Both the position numbers and the translations under genes were made by a program. Under the pieces are notes generated by a model, which worked only from the letters and a program-made list of their open reading frames with translations, was not told the origin of the DNA and did no database searches. Positions 11,625-22,617 of a stretch of 64,000 bases of DNA are shown here, one piece after another. The number at the start of each line of letters is the position of its first letter. Positions within the stretch are counted from its first letter, which is position 1. This DNA comes from Heterobasidion occidentale (taxonomy: Eukaryota > Basidiomycota > Agaricomycetes > Russulales > Bondarzewiaceae): assembly GCA_039111635.1 (NCBI GenBank), contig JBCAQO010000007.1, positions 1,054,001 through 1,118,000 of the forward strand, given 5' to 3'.

Positions 11625-12162
11625 ATGGTGTATATCTCGACTTGGCAAAAGTATCAAGAGGCTGCTGAGGCACTCTACGCGAAGTCGCCGAAGAAGGTGA
11701 GCCCCAAACCGCCGATGGTACGGGAGATCGTGAATACTGAGGACGCGTAGGCCCGGTACTGTGTAAAATGGAATCGTCCGAGGGGAAGTTGGTCCTCAAG
11801 ATCACAGACGATGAAAACGTGCGTGATCCTTCTGCTTCCTGTGACCGAGGATGGGTTCTGCTCGATGTATAGTGATCTCTGTAAATGCTTTCATTCAATT
11901 AGTGTCTCAAGTTTAAAACCCATTCATCTGTCTTCCTCAACCGCTTCGAGGCCCTCAACCTCTCCCTGATGCAAAAGATGTCGAACATTCGTCCACCACC
12001 CCCTGTACCCGCATCAGTCCCACGCACCACAACCGCATCGCCTGCGCGCCGATTAAACAAGAAGATGCTAGTGCCAATGTACCATTATCAAGTGCAGTCC
12101 CGACTGCAGGAGGTCCAGCAGCAGCAGGCGTAAAGAAGAAAAAGGGGAAGAAAAAGAAATAG
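11625..12162 (+). CDS. SRP9: Signal recognition particle 9 kDa subunit (SRP9)
   Basis: SRP9 binds the Alu end of SRP RNA with SRP14 and helps arrest elongation. Exon 1 (11625-11696) reads MVYISTWQKYQEAAEALYAK, matching the SRP9 N-terminus (W..F..AAE.LY). Exon 2 (11751-11818) reads ARYCVKW, then EGKLVLKITDDEN. Exon 3 (from 11903) reads CLKFKTHSSVFLNRFEALNL and later ends in a Lys-rich tail (GVKKKKGKKKK, stop 12160-12162), as fungal SRP9 proteins do. Two frame breaks are present as sequenced. In exon 2, near 11771-11773, one base seems missing between VKW and SSEGKLV. Around 12043-12047 the frame must change again; this could be another missing base or a short intron starting at GTCCAC. The gene lies tail-to-tail with the orphan gene downstream. 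Confidence 0.85.
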
Positions 12163-12461
12163 CATGGAGACTGGAAAGCGCGAATGAGTGAGAGAGTTGA
12201 ACGGTGGCAGATATGTGGATAAACCTTCAGACTGGGGATACAGCATGTCATACCTCATGGTTTCGTTCCGTACGTGCTATGTTCTTGGTTCTTCACTGGC
12301 TGGCAGACTTGCATTCCTTCACGGCTCAAATCTAGAAGCTGCAGATATAGATCGCCTCGTTTTTTCATCGCCTCTTACATGTTCGTCGACATACATCGTA
12401 TAGAAAAAAATACAGGCGCTTGCTACCGCGGAACACAAGATCTTCACGTGGGCGAACAGCG

Positions 12462-14686
12462 TTACTTTAACTTCTTCAACAAGTTTCTTGCAGAAGGCAA
12501 GCGAGGCATCTTACGAGGCTCTCCAGTAGTGAGTGTGCGCGGAGATGAAGGCATGACCACCAGAGCGTGTGCCGGCTGAGTCGTGGGTCGCGTCACAGAA
12601 GTCCGACCGGGGCTTTGAGAAAAGGCTGATGATTGCTTAGACATGTCACGCTGAGACTGTTGCCATCTGCCTGCGAAGAAAGATTTGACACCTGACTCGT
12701 TGGCCGCGTGTATAGTCTGAGGCCTTGTAGGAGCAGTACTAGCAGCTATCGGGTTTTTGGTCTTGATGCCGAACCCCCCGAGAAACCCTCGCGTTTTGAG
12801 TTGCGGAAGACGAGAGGGCGAAACCGATGTAGAAGGTGGAGGAGCAGAGTTCCTCATTTGAATGCCATATCGCAGGGACGAGGTAGCAGGGGCATGCATG
12901 GTTGGTTGTTTTGTGATTAGCGGACGATTGATATTATCAGACGTCTGCTCCTTCACTTAAAAGACGTCACTGGTGTTTGCGGCGCAGGGAATAGGTGTGC
13001 GACGACTCGCGGTGCGCCTGGATGTGATACATTCTGTTTGAGTACATTGTGTCGTTGTGGTGGAATAGGCAATGCAGACTTCGGTGTGCTGGACTTAGTT
13101 GTGATGGGGCCTCGCGCATGTGCAACAGAAGGTTTTCTATTGCTCGAAGTGAACGAAAGGTTTGGTGTCTTGATCTTGGAAAAGACGTGGGGCCGATGTG
13201 GAGTAGGGGATGTAGGAATCGGAGCTGGTCTGCTATGGAATCCGTAAGCGGGCTCAAGAATAGGAGATGTCGAGCTGCCGGAGAGAAACTCAGGAGCAAG
13301 CTAGAAAACGTGTATCGTGGGATCAGTTCAATATGAGATATCAAAGAAGCATGATATTATACGGACGTCAGGTAGGTAGATGCAGGTGAGGCTCGAATCG
13401 GAAGGTGGACAAGGCAAGTTCGAAAGTAATGCCATCTGTCATGGACAGGATCAGCTGGTGGGAAAACGTGAAGTGAACGATAAATACCGTTGACCCGGTT
13501 GACTCCAAGGTCGCCTCAGCGTGATCCACAGGGTCAATTGCACGCGATTTTCCCTTCAAGAGAGCAGAAATTGGCACTTCCTCCCCTTGTCCAGAATCGG
13601 AGGGGGGATGTTGGGCTTCGGCGGACTCGGTGACCCCATTCGTCTCTGCAGTCACCTGCTCTGAATTCGGGATTGGAGGTAGGGATTGGGCAGATTGTGT
13701 GATAACAATCGTAGGAAGATCTTGACTAGGTTCGACAGGCTGAGGCTGAAGATCAATAGCGAGTGCCTCCAGTTCTTGTAACAATGCGACCATATCATGA
13801 GGCAAACCCGTCGCAAGAACACGGAGGGTCCATTTCTTGCCTTCTTCTACGCCGATCCGCTGAGTAAAAACCATCCCGCAAGTGGTCTGCTTACGAGTGA
13901 TACTGAAACGCCTCTGTTCCGTGTGGTTTGAGGGTGCGAGGGGTGTAAAGCTTATTTGATGAGACAATCGGAAAGTGGGCGTGCCAACGAAAGGGTCCTG
14001 GGAGTTTACTTCTGTCGTCCAAGGTTGCGGAGAGCACATGAGTTTATCAAAAAGAAAAGGATCCTCGTTATCGTCTTCGCTGTCTTGGACCGCCTCAAAT
14101 ACCATGCACGAGTTATCCTGAACTGACAGAGTCCCATTCGAATCACGAAACCAAGAATTCATCTGAGCTCCAGAGGATCCGCCAGACAATGAAGGGCTGT
14201 TTAAGAGTGCATCGGAGTCGGGAAAAGTCTCAAGCTCCGCGCTTTCTTCTGGCACGGAGAATAGTCGAGTTCCGAGTGAAGGCTGGAAGTACCCCGTAAC
14301 AGCATAGGGCGGGGGTTTGGAGAAACTCCATTGCGGGTTGCTTGTGCAGAGTCTCGACAGAGATTATCAGAAAAATCAAGTTCGTTGGACGAGACCGGAG
14401 ACGCATGTATTGAAGGCAAAGTGCAGTCCCCAGACTCGTCGCATGCCCAAGCACTTGAGAATGTATGCGTTGAAATCGAAACGCACGATAGCTCTTTTGG
14501 GATCAAATTTGGAGTAGGATTTGTTGATGATTCATTCGTAGTATTGCGCACCGAAAACACCGCAGCCTCAGAAGGAGTCGGATTCCGCACGAGAGGTAAA
14601 CGGACCGAAACGAGTGTCAAAGTGCTATCAGGTGAGGTGCACGGCGCATTAAGAGATCTAGCTTCCAGAGCAAGTATCTGAGACAT
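12462..14686 (-). CDS. Disordered hypothetical protein, five exons
   Basis: The start ATG at 14686 gives MSQILALEARSLNAPCT. I place introns at 14249-14292 (44 nt), 13436-13487 (52 nt), 13301-13366 (GTCCGT donor) and about 13041-12953 upstream of TSDNINRP. The last exon runs to the stop at 12462 (ARNLLKKLK). The joined protein is about 640 residues, rich in Ser, Pro, Thr and Glu, with no signal peptide or membrane span. One central block is ordered-looking: FRLSHQISFTPL, RRFSITRKQTTCGMVFTQRI, then GLPHDMVALLQELEALAIDL. The C-terminal third is basic and Ser/Pro-rich, with the ungapped motif VKSFFAGRWQQSQRDMSKQS. I do not recognise a family. The first two junctions keep frame cleanly; the 3' introns are less certain. 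Confidence 0.55.
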
Positions 14687-15144
14687 AGCGGAGTGAAGTG
14701 TTGCACTGCTAGAAAATAGAGAGGAATTGGACTAGTAGGAGCGAGCAGTGAGCGAGCACCGATGGGACTCTTCCTACAGGCCGGTAAACTTAAGCTGTAG
14801 ACTGAGGTATGTGCTTAGATTGTTTATACTGTTGTGGACAGTTCTGGAGGACTTTGTGAGGATAGAATAGCGTGCAGCGTGCTGTTACAGCTGTACGATA
14901 GTGTTGTGGATGTTCGCAAAAGGCTAAGGGAAGCCGATAGTTGAAGCAGGCGCGTGATGCAGTGTGAATGTCCCCATTTGTCACAATAACAGTCACGTCA
15001 CTGAATCAATAACGTTATATTTTCCAGAGGTATCGTGTAAAGAATGGAGTCTACCCAAAGGCGGTCATGAAAATGAATGAAGATCAGGTAAGGAGCGTAT
15101 GATGTTTGCCAAATCATCCGAAGTGAGTGTTGTTCATCAACCAC
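14687..15144. other. Intergenic between two minus-strand orphans
   Basis: No ORF above 70 codons with support. It is the likely promoter of the 12.5-14.7 kb gene and the 3' flank of the next one. No motif stood out. Confidence 0.45.
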
Positions 15145-16913
15145 TTAGACCAGTCTGCTGAAATTCATCTCAGGGGATGTTGGAATCGGCCTTGCCCTCG
15201 ATTGCGGCCTCATCTGGATGGTTTCAGGAATGGAAAGAGTGGGCGACGAAGAAAGTGTAAGAGATAGTGGCCTCGGAGATCCTATTGTCGCCTTCTGAAT
15301 CTTCTGTACTTTCGCCCTAGGATGAAATATCTTTCTAAAGAAAGATAGCTTGCCCGCTTTAGGTAGCGCAGCTTCGGGAGTCGGCACAGGGGAAGAGATA
15401 GGTGAGCCTTTAGGTTTGAAGACGCGAAAAAACAGCGATCGCTTGCGAGATGCAGGGGGTTGAGGTGGCTGGTGGATAAACATGGCGGGGGCTGATGCAC
15501 GATGGAGGAGGAAGGCAGGTTTGGGAGAGGTCGGTAGGTCGGGTTTCGGGCTCCGTCGTGATGGCGAGGATGTTCGTGGCGGCGAGAAGAAAACGCTCGT
15601 CATATCGTCCACAGAGGAATCGGCCCATGTCAACTCGGGTTCAACAATCGGAGAAGGAATCGTACAGTCTGGGCAGGTACAGATCGAGAAGCCTTCGAGA
15701 AACGGAGGTGATCCTTCACTAGTGGAGATTGTGTCTTCAAATTTGACGGATACGAATGATGTCTCTGTGACAGAAGACACAAGCCCTTCTTCATCAAGAT
15801 CCAGCGGGTCCACGCGTCCCCGGCTGTTGGTCATTGGAGGTGCGAGCAATCCAGCTGAAGGCAGGGCAAACATCTCGGCGCCCGGAGAACCGTACGAGAT
15901 ATCATCGTGTGTCGTGACGACGATACTAGGAACCTCTACCCCGTTGAAGGACTGGTCGTATACTTCTATCTCCAATATACGATGGCTAGCCTCCGATCCA
16001 GATTTGGAGTTGTTGTCTAGATACGAGGAAATACCAAGAATCGAAACGATCGAGGGAGGTCTTGGTACGATAGTGAAAGCACCCGGTGTTACGTGCGCTG
16101 TGCATATATCGGCATGCGACCTGGTTCTTCGTCGTACAAAAGCATCATCACTATCCAACGGCTCCATAGCGCTCAATTCCTTTGAGATAGCCATAAGCTC
16201 CGCCAGAGGGTCTGAGGCTTCCCTCGACTCTTCGGTGTGATGCGTGAGTTCATCGGACGAGCGATCAAAGTTGGGCAGTCTATGAGGAGTATGCCCCTCT
16301 ACAAAGTCGTCCGAGTCATCAAATGAGCGCCGAATAGGCCTCACACTCGGCATTGGAGCATTCAGAGCACTCGAAAACTTCACCCTATGTGCAATAGGTG
16401 GATGCACGGACGTCGACGGCTGCAGGGTAGTGGTCGTGGGACTTGTAAGGACGATGTCCGGGACAGTCGCGATCGTTGGCAAGGAGGAAGATGCCCGCAA
16501 AGCATGAGTGAAGGGGGTGTCACGGATCATTAAAGGAGTGCCTCGCAGACTAGGGTCTCGCAGCAGCCCAAGGCCGACAAGAGATGACAAGTCCAAGAAG
16601 GGGCAGTCACCAGTCGCATCCAGATCGAGTGCAGGAAGCAAGCTATAGCTCTCATCGCCAGAGGTTCTCGAATCGTCCCAGCTTGGATCCAACGTACCCA
16701 GCGAAGTTCCGGCCCCAAAATCCAAAGTTCTGCGCGCAGTGTTTGGTGGAGATGGGTATGCATTGCACGGCGGTTTTCGTGGGTCCTACCGAACGACGCT
16801 GCTTTGCGAAATCGGGCAATCCTTGATAGCTTGTTAGTTGACTGGCGAGATGAGTCAAGGCCCTCCGAAGAGCAAAGACTCAGTGAATCGATTTCCAAGA
16901 CGTTAGAAGCCAT
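15145..16913 (-). CDS. Ser/Pro/Asp-rich hypothetical protein
   Basis: A single open frame of 526 codons (16725-15145) plus a probable first exon from ATG 16913 (MASNVLEIDSLSLCSSEGL...RKAASF). The joint between them uses a GTAGGA donor near 16785 and an acceptor at about 16727, but the phase is off by one base, so either the exon border differs or a base is missing. The protein is low-complexity: long Ser, Asp and Thr runs, TTTL and SPTT blocks, and a Pro-rich basic stretch near the C-terminus. There two similar motifs occur, RKRSLFFRVFKPKGSP and AGKLSFFRKIFHPRAKVQ, i.e. K/R-S/L-FFR-x-F-x-P repeated about 35 residues apart, possibly a short basic membrane or partner-binding motif. No known domain seen. 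Coding potential is good because the frame is so long. Confidence 0.55.
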
Positions 16914-17547
16914 GTTCCAAGTGCTGTATGCACGAACCGAGGATTGAAGGTGTCCAGAGGAGTCTTCGAGGGCTTCAACGATGAGTTATAGCCTTCATGG
17001 ATATCGCGGTCCAGCACCCTGATTGAAAACGCTCGGTTTGAGCAGAAAAGAGAACAGACAAGTTCCGATTCTTTGAACGTCACCACGGGTTCGAAGACGT
17101 TTTGCACATAATCCTGGGTCTTTTTAGCAAAAGACCTATTATGTGGATAATATTACGTAATATACGTTCAAATCGAGATTAGATCCTTTCCTTGCCATTA
17201 CAGTATCGTCACTCCTTAGCCCTCGTCCAGCACAAACGTAGCCCAATGTTATTCTTGATCGCATCAACGAATCGTCCGTGACTGCCATTTGGAACACTCA
17301 CAGTCCCTGCCGTAACTGAGCGGATTGAAAATATCACCAGTTCAATCGGAATAAAAGGTCAGTCGGAATCAAGTTACTCTGCAGTTTAGACATACGGCGC
17401 ACCCAGCGACGGCTAGTCAGTATCAAAATTGTATGACCAGAGACAATACATTCAACACAAAAAGGTGAGCTTCGCCGTCTGAGGCCTCCCGTGCTCAACC
17501 AGCTCCTCTTCTGCGCACCCGTCTGATTCATACGCCTGAACTCATCA
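16914..17547. other. Divergent intergenic region
   Basis: Separates two divergent orphan genes, so it should hold both promoters. AT-rich in 17130-17180. A 150-codon minus ORF (17334-17786) overlaps the next gene antisense and looks like a shadow. Confidence 0.45.
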
Positions 17548-18493
17548 ATGCCCGCCCCTCGCCCCGCCATCTCGCCAGCCTTTAAGGAGACTACTTTGCT
17601 AGCTACATCCGAGCTCTCAACACCGTCAGATGGCGCACGGTCTGGATCAGAAGCGACAGAAATGTGCGTGGATCTCAAGGAGGGGCGGTGGTGCAATGCC
17701 GTGTCTGTGCAGGCGTTCGGAGGCCGAGTGTTGTCTCCTGAGACTCGCGCCGCGATGAAGAGGTGGGAGGATATGGAGGAAGACATGTTCTGGACCGGCT
17801 GGACTCAGACTGTGGATGAGGTGCAAGCGGTGAGCAATCCTCGTCCAGGATGTTGTAGAGGATCATGTTGAGGTGATCGATGAACAGGAGCAGAAGACCG
17901 GGGAGGTATGCATGGAGATGGACGAAGGGGAGCATTGGTTGAACGAGCAGCTGCCGGCGGAGCAGCGCGAGGCGTGGTTGCGGGTCTTCAAGATGTTTGA
18001 TGATGCTTGGAACGAAGTGGAGGCGGAAGGGGCGAAAGTCGAGGTCGAGGTGGGAGTGCCCGAATCGGAGGAGCTCCCGGTTTTCTCACAGGAACAGACC
18101 TACAAGCTGCTAGCGAAGACCATAGAGATCGAGCATCAGGAGCCATGGTTGAACAAGCAATTGCCAGTGGAGCAGCGCGAGGCCTGGTCACGAGTTTTCG
18201 ACATATTCGACGACGCGCGAAGGGAACTGGAGGGAGAGGAGGGCGTCGATGTGAGGACGATGAAGACGAAGTATTCACAGGTCAGAGGATTCAAGGCGGA
18301 TAAAGTCGACAGAGCAACCGAGAACAAATCGGCGCCACACATCTGTGCTAGTCAACTCTCATGGCAGGGGAACATCCAAGGGTTGAGTGGAGTCGAGAGT
18401 CTTCAGCATGGGCGAGCGTCGAAGAAATCCCGTACCTCGAAACACGACCCAGTGCATATCGATCCGTCACCTCGGAAACATCACCAACCTTAA
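17548..18493 (+). CDS. Small acidic protein with an internal duplication
   Basis: Two exons joined by a 58-nt intron (17830-17887, GTGAGC...AACAG) that keeps frame exactly: ...TVDEVQA then EQKTGEVCMEMDEGEHW. The start ATG at 17548 (MPAPRPAISP) is the first in frame. The product of about 295 residues is acidic. Its second exon carries two copies of one unit: HWLNEQLPAEQREAWLRVFK followed by MFDDAWNEVE (DNA about 17934-18020), and PWLNKQLPVEQREAWSRVFD followed by IFDDARRELE (about 18143-18234). Identity between copies is high, so the duplication is fairly recent or under selection. The helix-forming, Trp-anchored unit suggests a protein-binding helical hairpin (inference). The C-terminal 70 residues are Ser/Lys/His-rich. 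I do not recognise the family. Confidence 0.55.
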
Positions 18494-18814
18494 TAGCGCC
18501 GCTTTGCCATACAACCCTCACTCCATCTATCAGACATATTACGATGAACTCATCTACCCGACTCATGGGATGCCCTACATCCTAGGGCGATGACTGAAGG
18601 TAGCGACTCTCAAGACCCATGAGGAGGAGCAAACCCGTTCGATTGAGTACGCTTCTTTGCTTTTGATATTCATCTGTGACTGTACTGATTTGTTGCATCA
18701 GGTCAGTGGTAGATGGACGTGTCGATACATGTTGTGATTCTTCCCGCAATGTACTTGATGTCACATACTTCCTCCAGTGGTACCCACCGCACGATATCTA
18801 CTTTTCGCGTGCTT
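18494..18814. other. Convergent intergenic region
   Basis: Lies between the 3' ends of two convergent genes. Only short ORFs (up to 72 codons). No clear feature seen. Confidence 0.45.
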
Positions 18815-20983
18815 TCAACCTTCGGTTGACTGATTCAACACGTCCTCCCCTGTCTTTCTGATCACCTCCCAAGCCCTGCGAATATTCCCTCGTCAGTCCG
18901 TGCCGCGCCGACGGCGAAGCGCATGCAGAAAACCCCCGCGAGCTCTGTCTGCGTGAGGAGCAGCTGATCATGATGCTCCTGCAGTGCATTATGGAAACGG
19001 CGATTGAGATTGTTTAGCTCGTTGGGCGTCCAAGTAGCCGACGCGGTGATCGGAGGGACGAGGCGGAACACGGTGAGCGCAAAGGAGGGCGGTGTGACGA
19101 GCTCAAATGTGTTGGACGTGCGAACGTGCTCCGCAAAGAGGTCATTCATCTTGATGCACTGCGGTTCGGAGGGCAGTTCATCTTTGAAACACGGGCTAGA
19201 CGGACTTGCAAGGTACGGACCTTGCGAATATATGCTTGGAATCCCTCGACGCCGTAGCTCCTTAGTACGAACCAGAGCTTGAGTGAACGGAACCGCCGGC
19301 CGAGAGACAGGTGCCAGTTTCTGTAGTCGATCACCGTACCTGGGAGTCCCGAAACACCGAAGATAAGGGCATTATCTCACAGGGTATAGCCCACGCACCA
19401 GCGTCTCCGTGTTTGGTTCGTAGATACTCAGGCGTCACATCTAACGCATCTGTGAGCCGCTTGCGATCACGCACCCACAGCGCTGAGGTATCGAAGTTGG
19501 TCAACCCCCACTGTTCGAGACATCAAAATTGTCAGTGCTCCAGGATCTGCCACAGCTCATACCGAGAGTCGGGACTAACCTTGTGGAAGTTGACGCACAG
19601 ACTTGTCGCATATTTGTTGATTCCCTCGAGCTGGGCGCGCTCACGCAACTCTGGACAAGACAGCGTGACACCGGCCCATGCTGCGTCGACGTGCAGCCAG
19701 ATCGACGGATAGTCTTTATCGACTGATACAAAGTGGTCGCACGGGCTAAGCAATGTTTATACCACCGGATGAACGAAGACTATCGTGACTTACTGGTAGC
19801 GCCAATATCAGCTATGCGATCAATGGCTCCGGAGTTCGTCGTCCCCACAGTCGCAACTATTGACCCGGCACACAGTACGCGACATTGTTCAATCAGACCA
19901 CCGTCTCCTACAATCAAACTTATCGTTCACAAAAGGCATCACTCACTCACGACGAATGGGTGTAGCCCCGCTTTCCTGTCTTCCTCAACACATGTCCGCA
20001 AGATGTCACTGTCGAGGCCCCACCCGGTACGAACCGCTGCATCAACATCTAGTGCCCGCACGCGCAGGCCGAGCACGCGTCCCGCCTTCTTTCCGAAAGA
20101 GTGCGTATGAGTCGTGACGTAGATGAGGAGCGATTCCAGCGGTACGTCGGGGTACAGCCCATGATACTGCTCGCGCGCGGCAACTATGGCCGTAAGCGCC
20201 GAGTCGGAAGCCGTTGTCTAGCATAAATCACAACAATGACAAGATATTTAGTGTAGCAGGGAGTGTGTCGCGAGTAGATTTAGACGCACCTGGATGACAC
20301 CTCCTCCCACCTCTGATATGTTGTGAAAGGAAGAATCAAGGCCGAACATCTTTGCAGCCCAATCCATGACGACCGATTCCAGCTCAGTACAAGCCGGGCT
20401 CGCGAACCACTGTGTAACGACAGGTCAAGTCTCTCCGCGGTACAGCACAAGGGACGTACATTGAAGCCCGGATTGGTCGCGCTGCTGGCGTACAGGTCGC
20501 CGAGCATGCCCTCGAAGGTACATGCGGTGGGGAAGTACGCGAAGAAGGATGGGTGCTGCCAGTGTGTCAGACCTACACTCACAAAGAAACCGTCCATTCG
20601 ATTTTTAGTCTGGGATTTGGCGAGACGGGCGGAGCGTGCTGTGCGCACCAGGGATGATCAACCTTTGATAGTCGTCCGCAATGTCCTGCCAGACTTCTCC
20701 CTCGTTTGGTGCGGTTTCTTCCCGTTTGGGCCACTGGCGTCAGAGTTCCATACACACACGATACGAGGATCTGCAGGCCCCGACGTACCTGGGAGCGCCT
20801 TTCTTAGGTAGCCAGGTTCGACCTGTGCAGCGACAGGCTTCTCCCGCAAAGAATAGTAGTAGTCGCATATGCGATCGATGGCTTGATACCCTGCTTTGCG
20901 AAACCTGGTAAGGAGAGTCAAGTTCGGTGCACATGAATATATAATCTTCGGCTCTAGGAAAGACCCAACTGCTCGATATCCAT
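18815..20983 (-). CDS. Aromatic L-amino-acid decarboxylase (PLP, group II)
   Basis: PLP-dependent decarboxylase of the tryptophan/tyrosine/DOPA type. The start at 20983 is spliced: ATGGATATCGAGCA joins TTTCGC across a GT-AG intron to give [20 protein letters not shown]. Downstream blocks are classic: [46 protein letters not shown], the cofactor Asp/Ala block [10 protein letters not shown], the Schiff-base Lys in [19 protein letters not shown], and [20 protein letters not shown]. Near the C-terminus [13 protein letters not shown] should continue as [17 protein letters not shown], as in plant and fungal homologues. As sequenced a base is missing in the G run at about 18887-18889, so the literal frame stops early at 18862; the family-like frame ends at 18815. 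Substrate preference cannot be read from sequence. No obvious partner enzymes are adjacent. Confidence 0.92.
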
Positions 20984-21469
20984 CCTTCAGGTTTGACGGA
21001 AGCACTGCTCTGTGTCGCTGTTGTCACGACGAGCTGGGCGATCGAGGACGGAGCAAATATTGGCCGACCGAATACAGCTGCAAAAGCAGCTGACTCGTGC
21101 TCATGATCTCGAGATATGCTGCTACGTTTTCAATCGAAGGTCTGCTGCAAGGGAATACGGGCTAAATAGATAGTTGCGGCAGACAAGGTAGACCGTCTCG
21201 AGCTTCCATTATTGAAGTGGCAACACGTAGGATTCCCGAAGACCCGATTGGGAGGGATAGACCAGAAGTACATAAGAACGCCCTAGGCATTTCTACCTCG
21301 TCAAAAGCATGAAGTAAAGCAGGTAGAACATAAGAGAGGTGCGTGAACGCCGTTTCCAAAAACACAGATTATCCCCGAAATGAATAAATTTAAATGGCAG
21401 TCCATTCGTCTTACTCCTTCCCCTAGATATCACATCCCCGGCTGACCCTGGTTGACTCGATGGACCCGC
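20984..21469. other. Promoter region of the decarboxylase gene
   Basis: Upstream of the decarboxylase start and downstream of the membrane protein gene, both on the minus strand. An AT-rich stretch lies at 21380-21395. No gene recognised. Confidence 0.45.
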
Positions 21470-22186
21470 TCACGATACACCCAGCGCCGCAGCTGCAACA
21501 GTCGTCGGTGCTGCCACAAGGCCGACACCCGCAACCCCTTGAGAAGCACTCAGAGAGGTTGTTGTCGGGGATGGCGACGCCGCCCCTTGACCAATGCCAG
21601 TTCCACCAGCACCCTGCCCCAAACCTCCATTTGCAGAGGTCGAAGAAGACACGGAAGATGAAGATGTGGTCGATGAGCTGTCCGACGTTGAATGGTGTTT
21701 ATGCCGCGTGCCACCGACCGCACCCCCAATAATTGCTCCGATGATGACGAGGGCCAATATGATGAGGCCTGCGGCGCCTGCTTTTGTGCGGTACCATGGC
21801 GTTTTGGAAACTGCGCGGGCGGGGGAGCGTGCAGGAAAGGGCGCAGCATTGGCTAGGGTCGCGCCATGCTCTGATGCGGGACTCGGCTCCGATGGCGGTG
21901 AAGCGGACGCACGGGGGCGACCTTCCTCTAGGAGGTCGAGATTATAACCCTCCTGTACATTGCACGCACCGATTCAGATAAAACACAACCCACAACACCG
22001 ATGAAGAGAGCGACAGCAGCGTAAGGAAAAAATAGAGCGGAACATCGATGTCTGATCAGTTTGGCGATACGAGAAACATAGATCAAGCGCTCGTACCTGC
22101 TTCTCCTCTCTCGTAGCCACGGGCGCGGAGGCCAACAAGTTCTGGTCATAACTGCCGTTGGTGGGCTTCGTTTCGAGAAAAGACAT
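21470..22186 (-). CDS. Single-pass membrane protein with Ser/Gly-rich tail
   Basis: Two exons. Exon 1 starts at ATG 22186 (MSFLETKPTNGSYDQNLLAS ... REEKQ) and joins EGYNLDLLEEGRPRASASPP across a GTACGA...TACAG intron. Polar N-terminal region of about 80 residues, then WYRTKAG, then one strong hydrophobic segment (AAGLIILALVIIGAIIGGAV) and a short basic-His stretch (TRHKHH). The tail of about 80 residues is made of Ser, Thr, Gly and Ala and ends at ALGVS (stop 21470). There is no N-terminal signal peptide. By the positive-inside rule the basic residues before the span suggest a cytosolic N-terminus and an external, probably O-glycosylated tail, resembling cell-wall sensor architecture (inference). 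I do not recognise a named family. A glycine zipper (GAIIGGAVGG) within the span hints at self-association. Confidence 0.65.
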
Positions 22187-22617
22187 GGCTGGCTACGAGG
22201 GCCTGGGAGTAGAATGATGTGGGAGAGACGAGAAGTAAAGTTAGACACGACAGATGGGCCTGAGCGGCCTAGCGCCCTGCGGTGGCGTACAGCAGAACAG
22301 CCCGTTTCCCTTCTGGGCGCAGTTTCACGGCATCAGTCATTTCGGCGCCTATCTGCTGGGCGGTCCACCACAAAGTCAAGGTGCTCACTTCCCGATTATA
22401 TTCAGGAACGGATGCATGCCATGAAGAAACAGACAAAAAACTGTACGTCATCCCAAAAATTCGCGTGATGTTGAAGTGATGTTGAGCACTTGTTGAGCTC
22501 AAAACAATACACTGGAATTTGATCCTCCTGTTGAACGAATAATATACAACATTTCACAGCATATCACATAGCTTCATATCCTACATTTCGCCGCCTGTCA
22601 CGTAGACAGCTCGTTGT
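22187..22617. other. Intergenic, membrane protein promoter / HSP20 3' flank
   Basis: No convincing ORF. AT-rich around 22540-22580 just beyond the heat-shock gene stop, consistent with its 3' processing region. Confidence 0.45.

Noticed and set aside
17830..17848. A 19-nt intron candidate (GTGAGC...CCAG)
   Set aside because: The same donor with a later acceptor at 17887 gives an ordinary 58-nt intron in perfect phase, so no ultra-short intron is needed.
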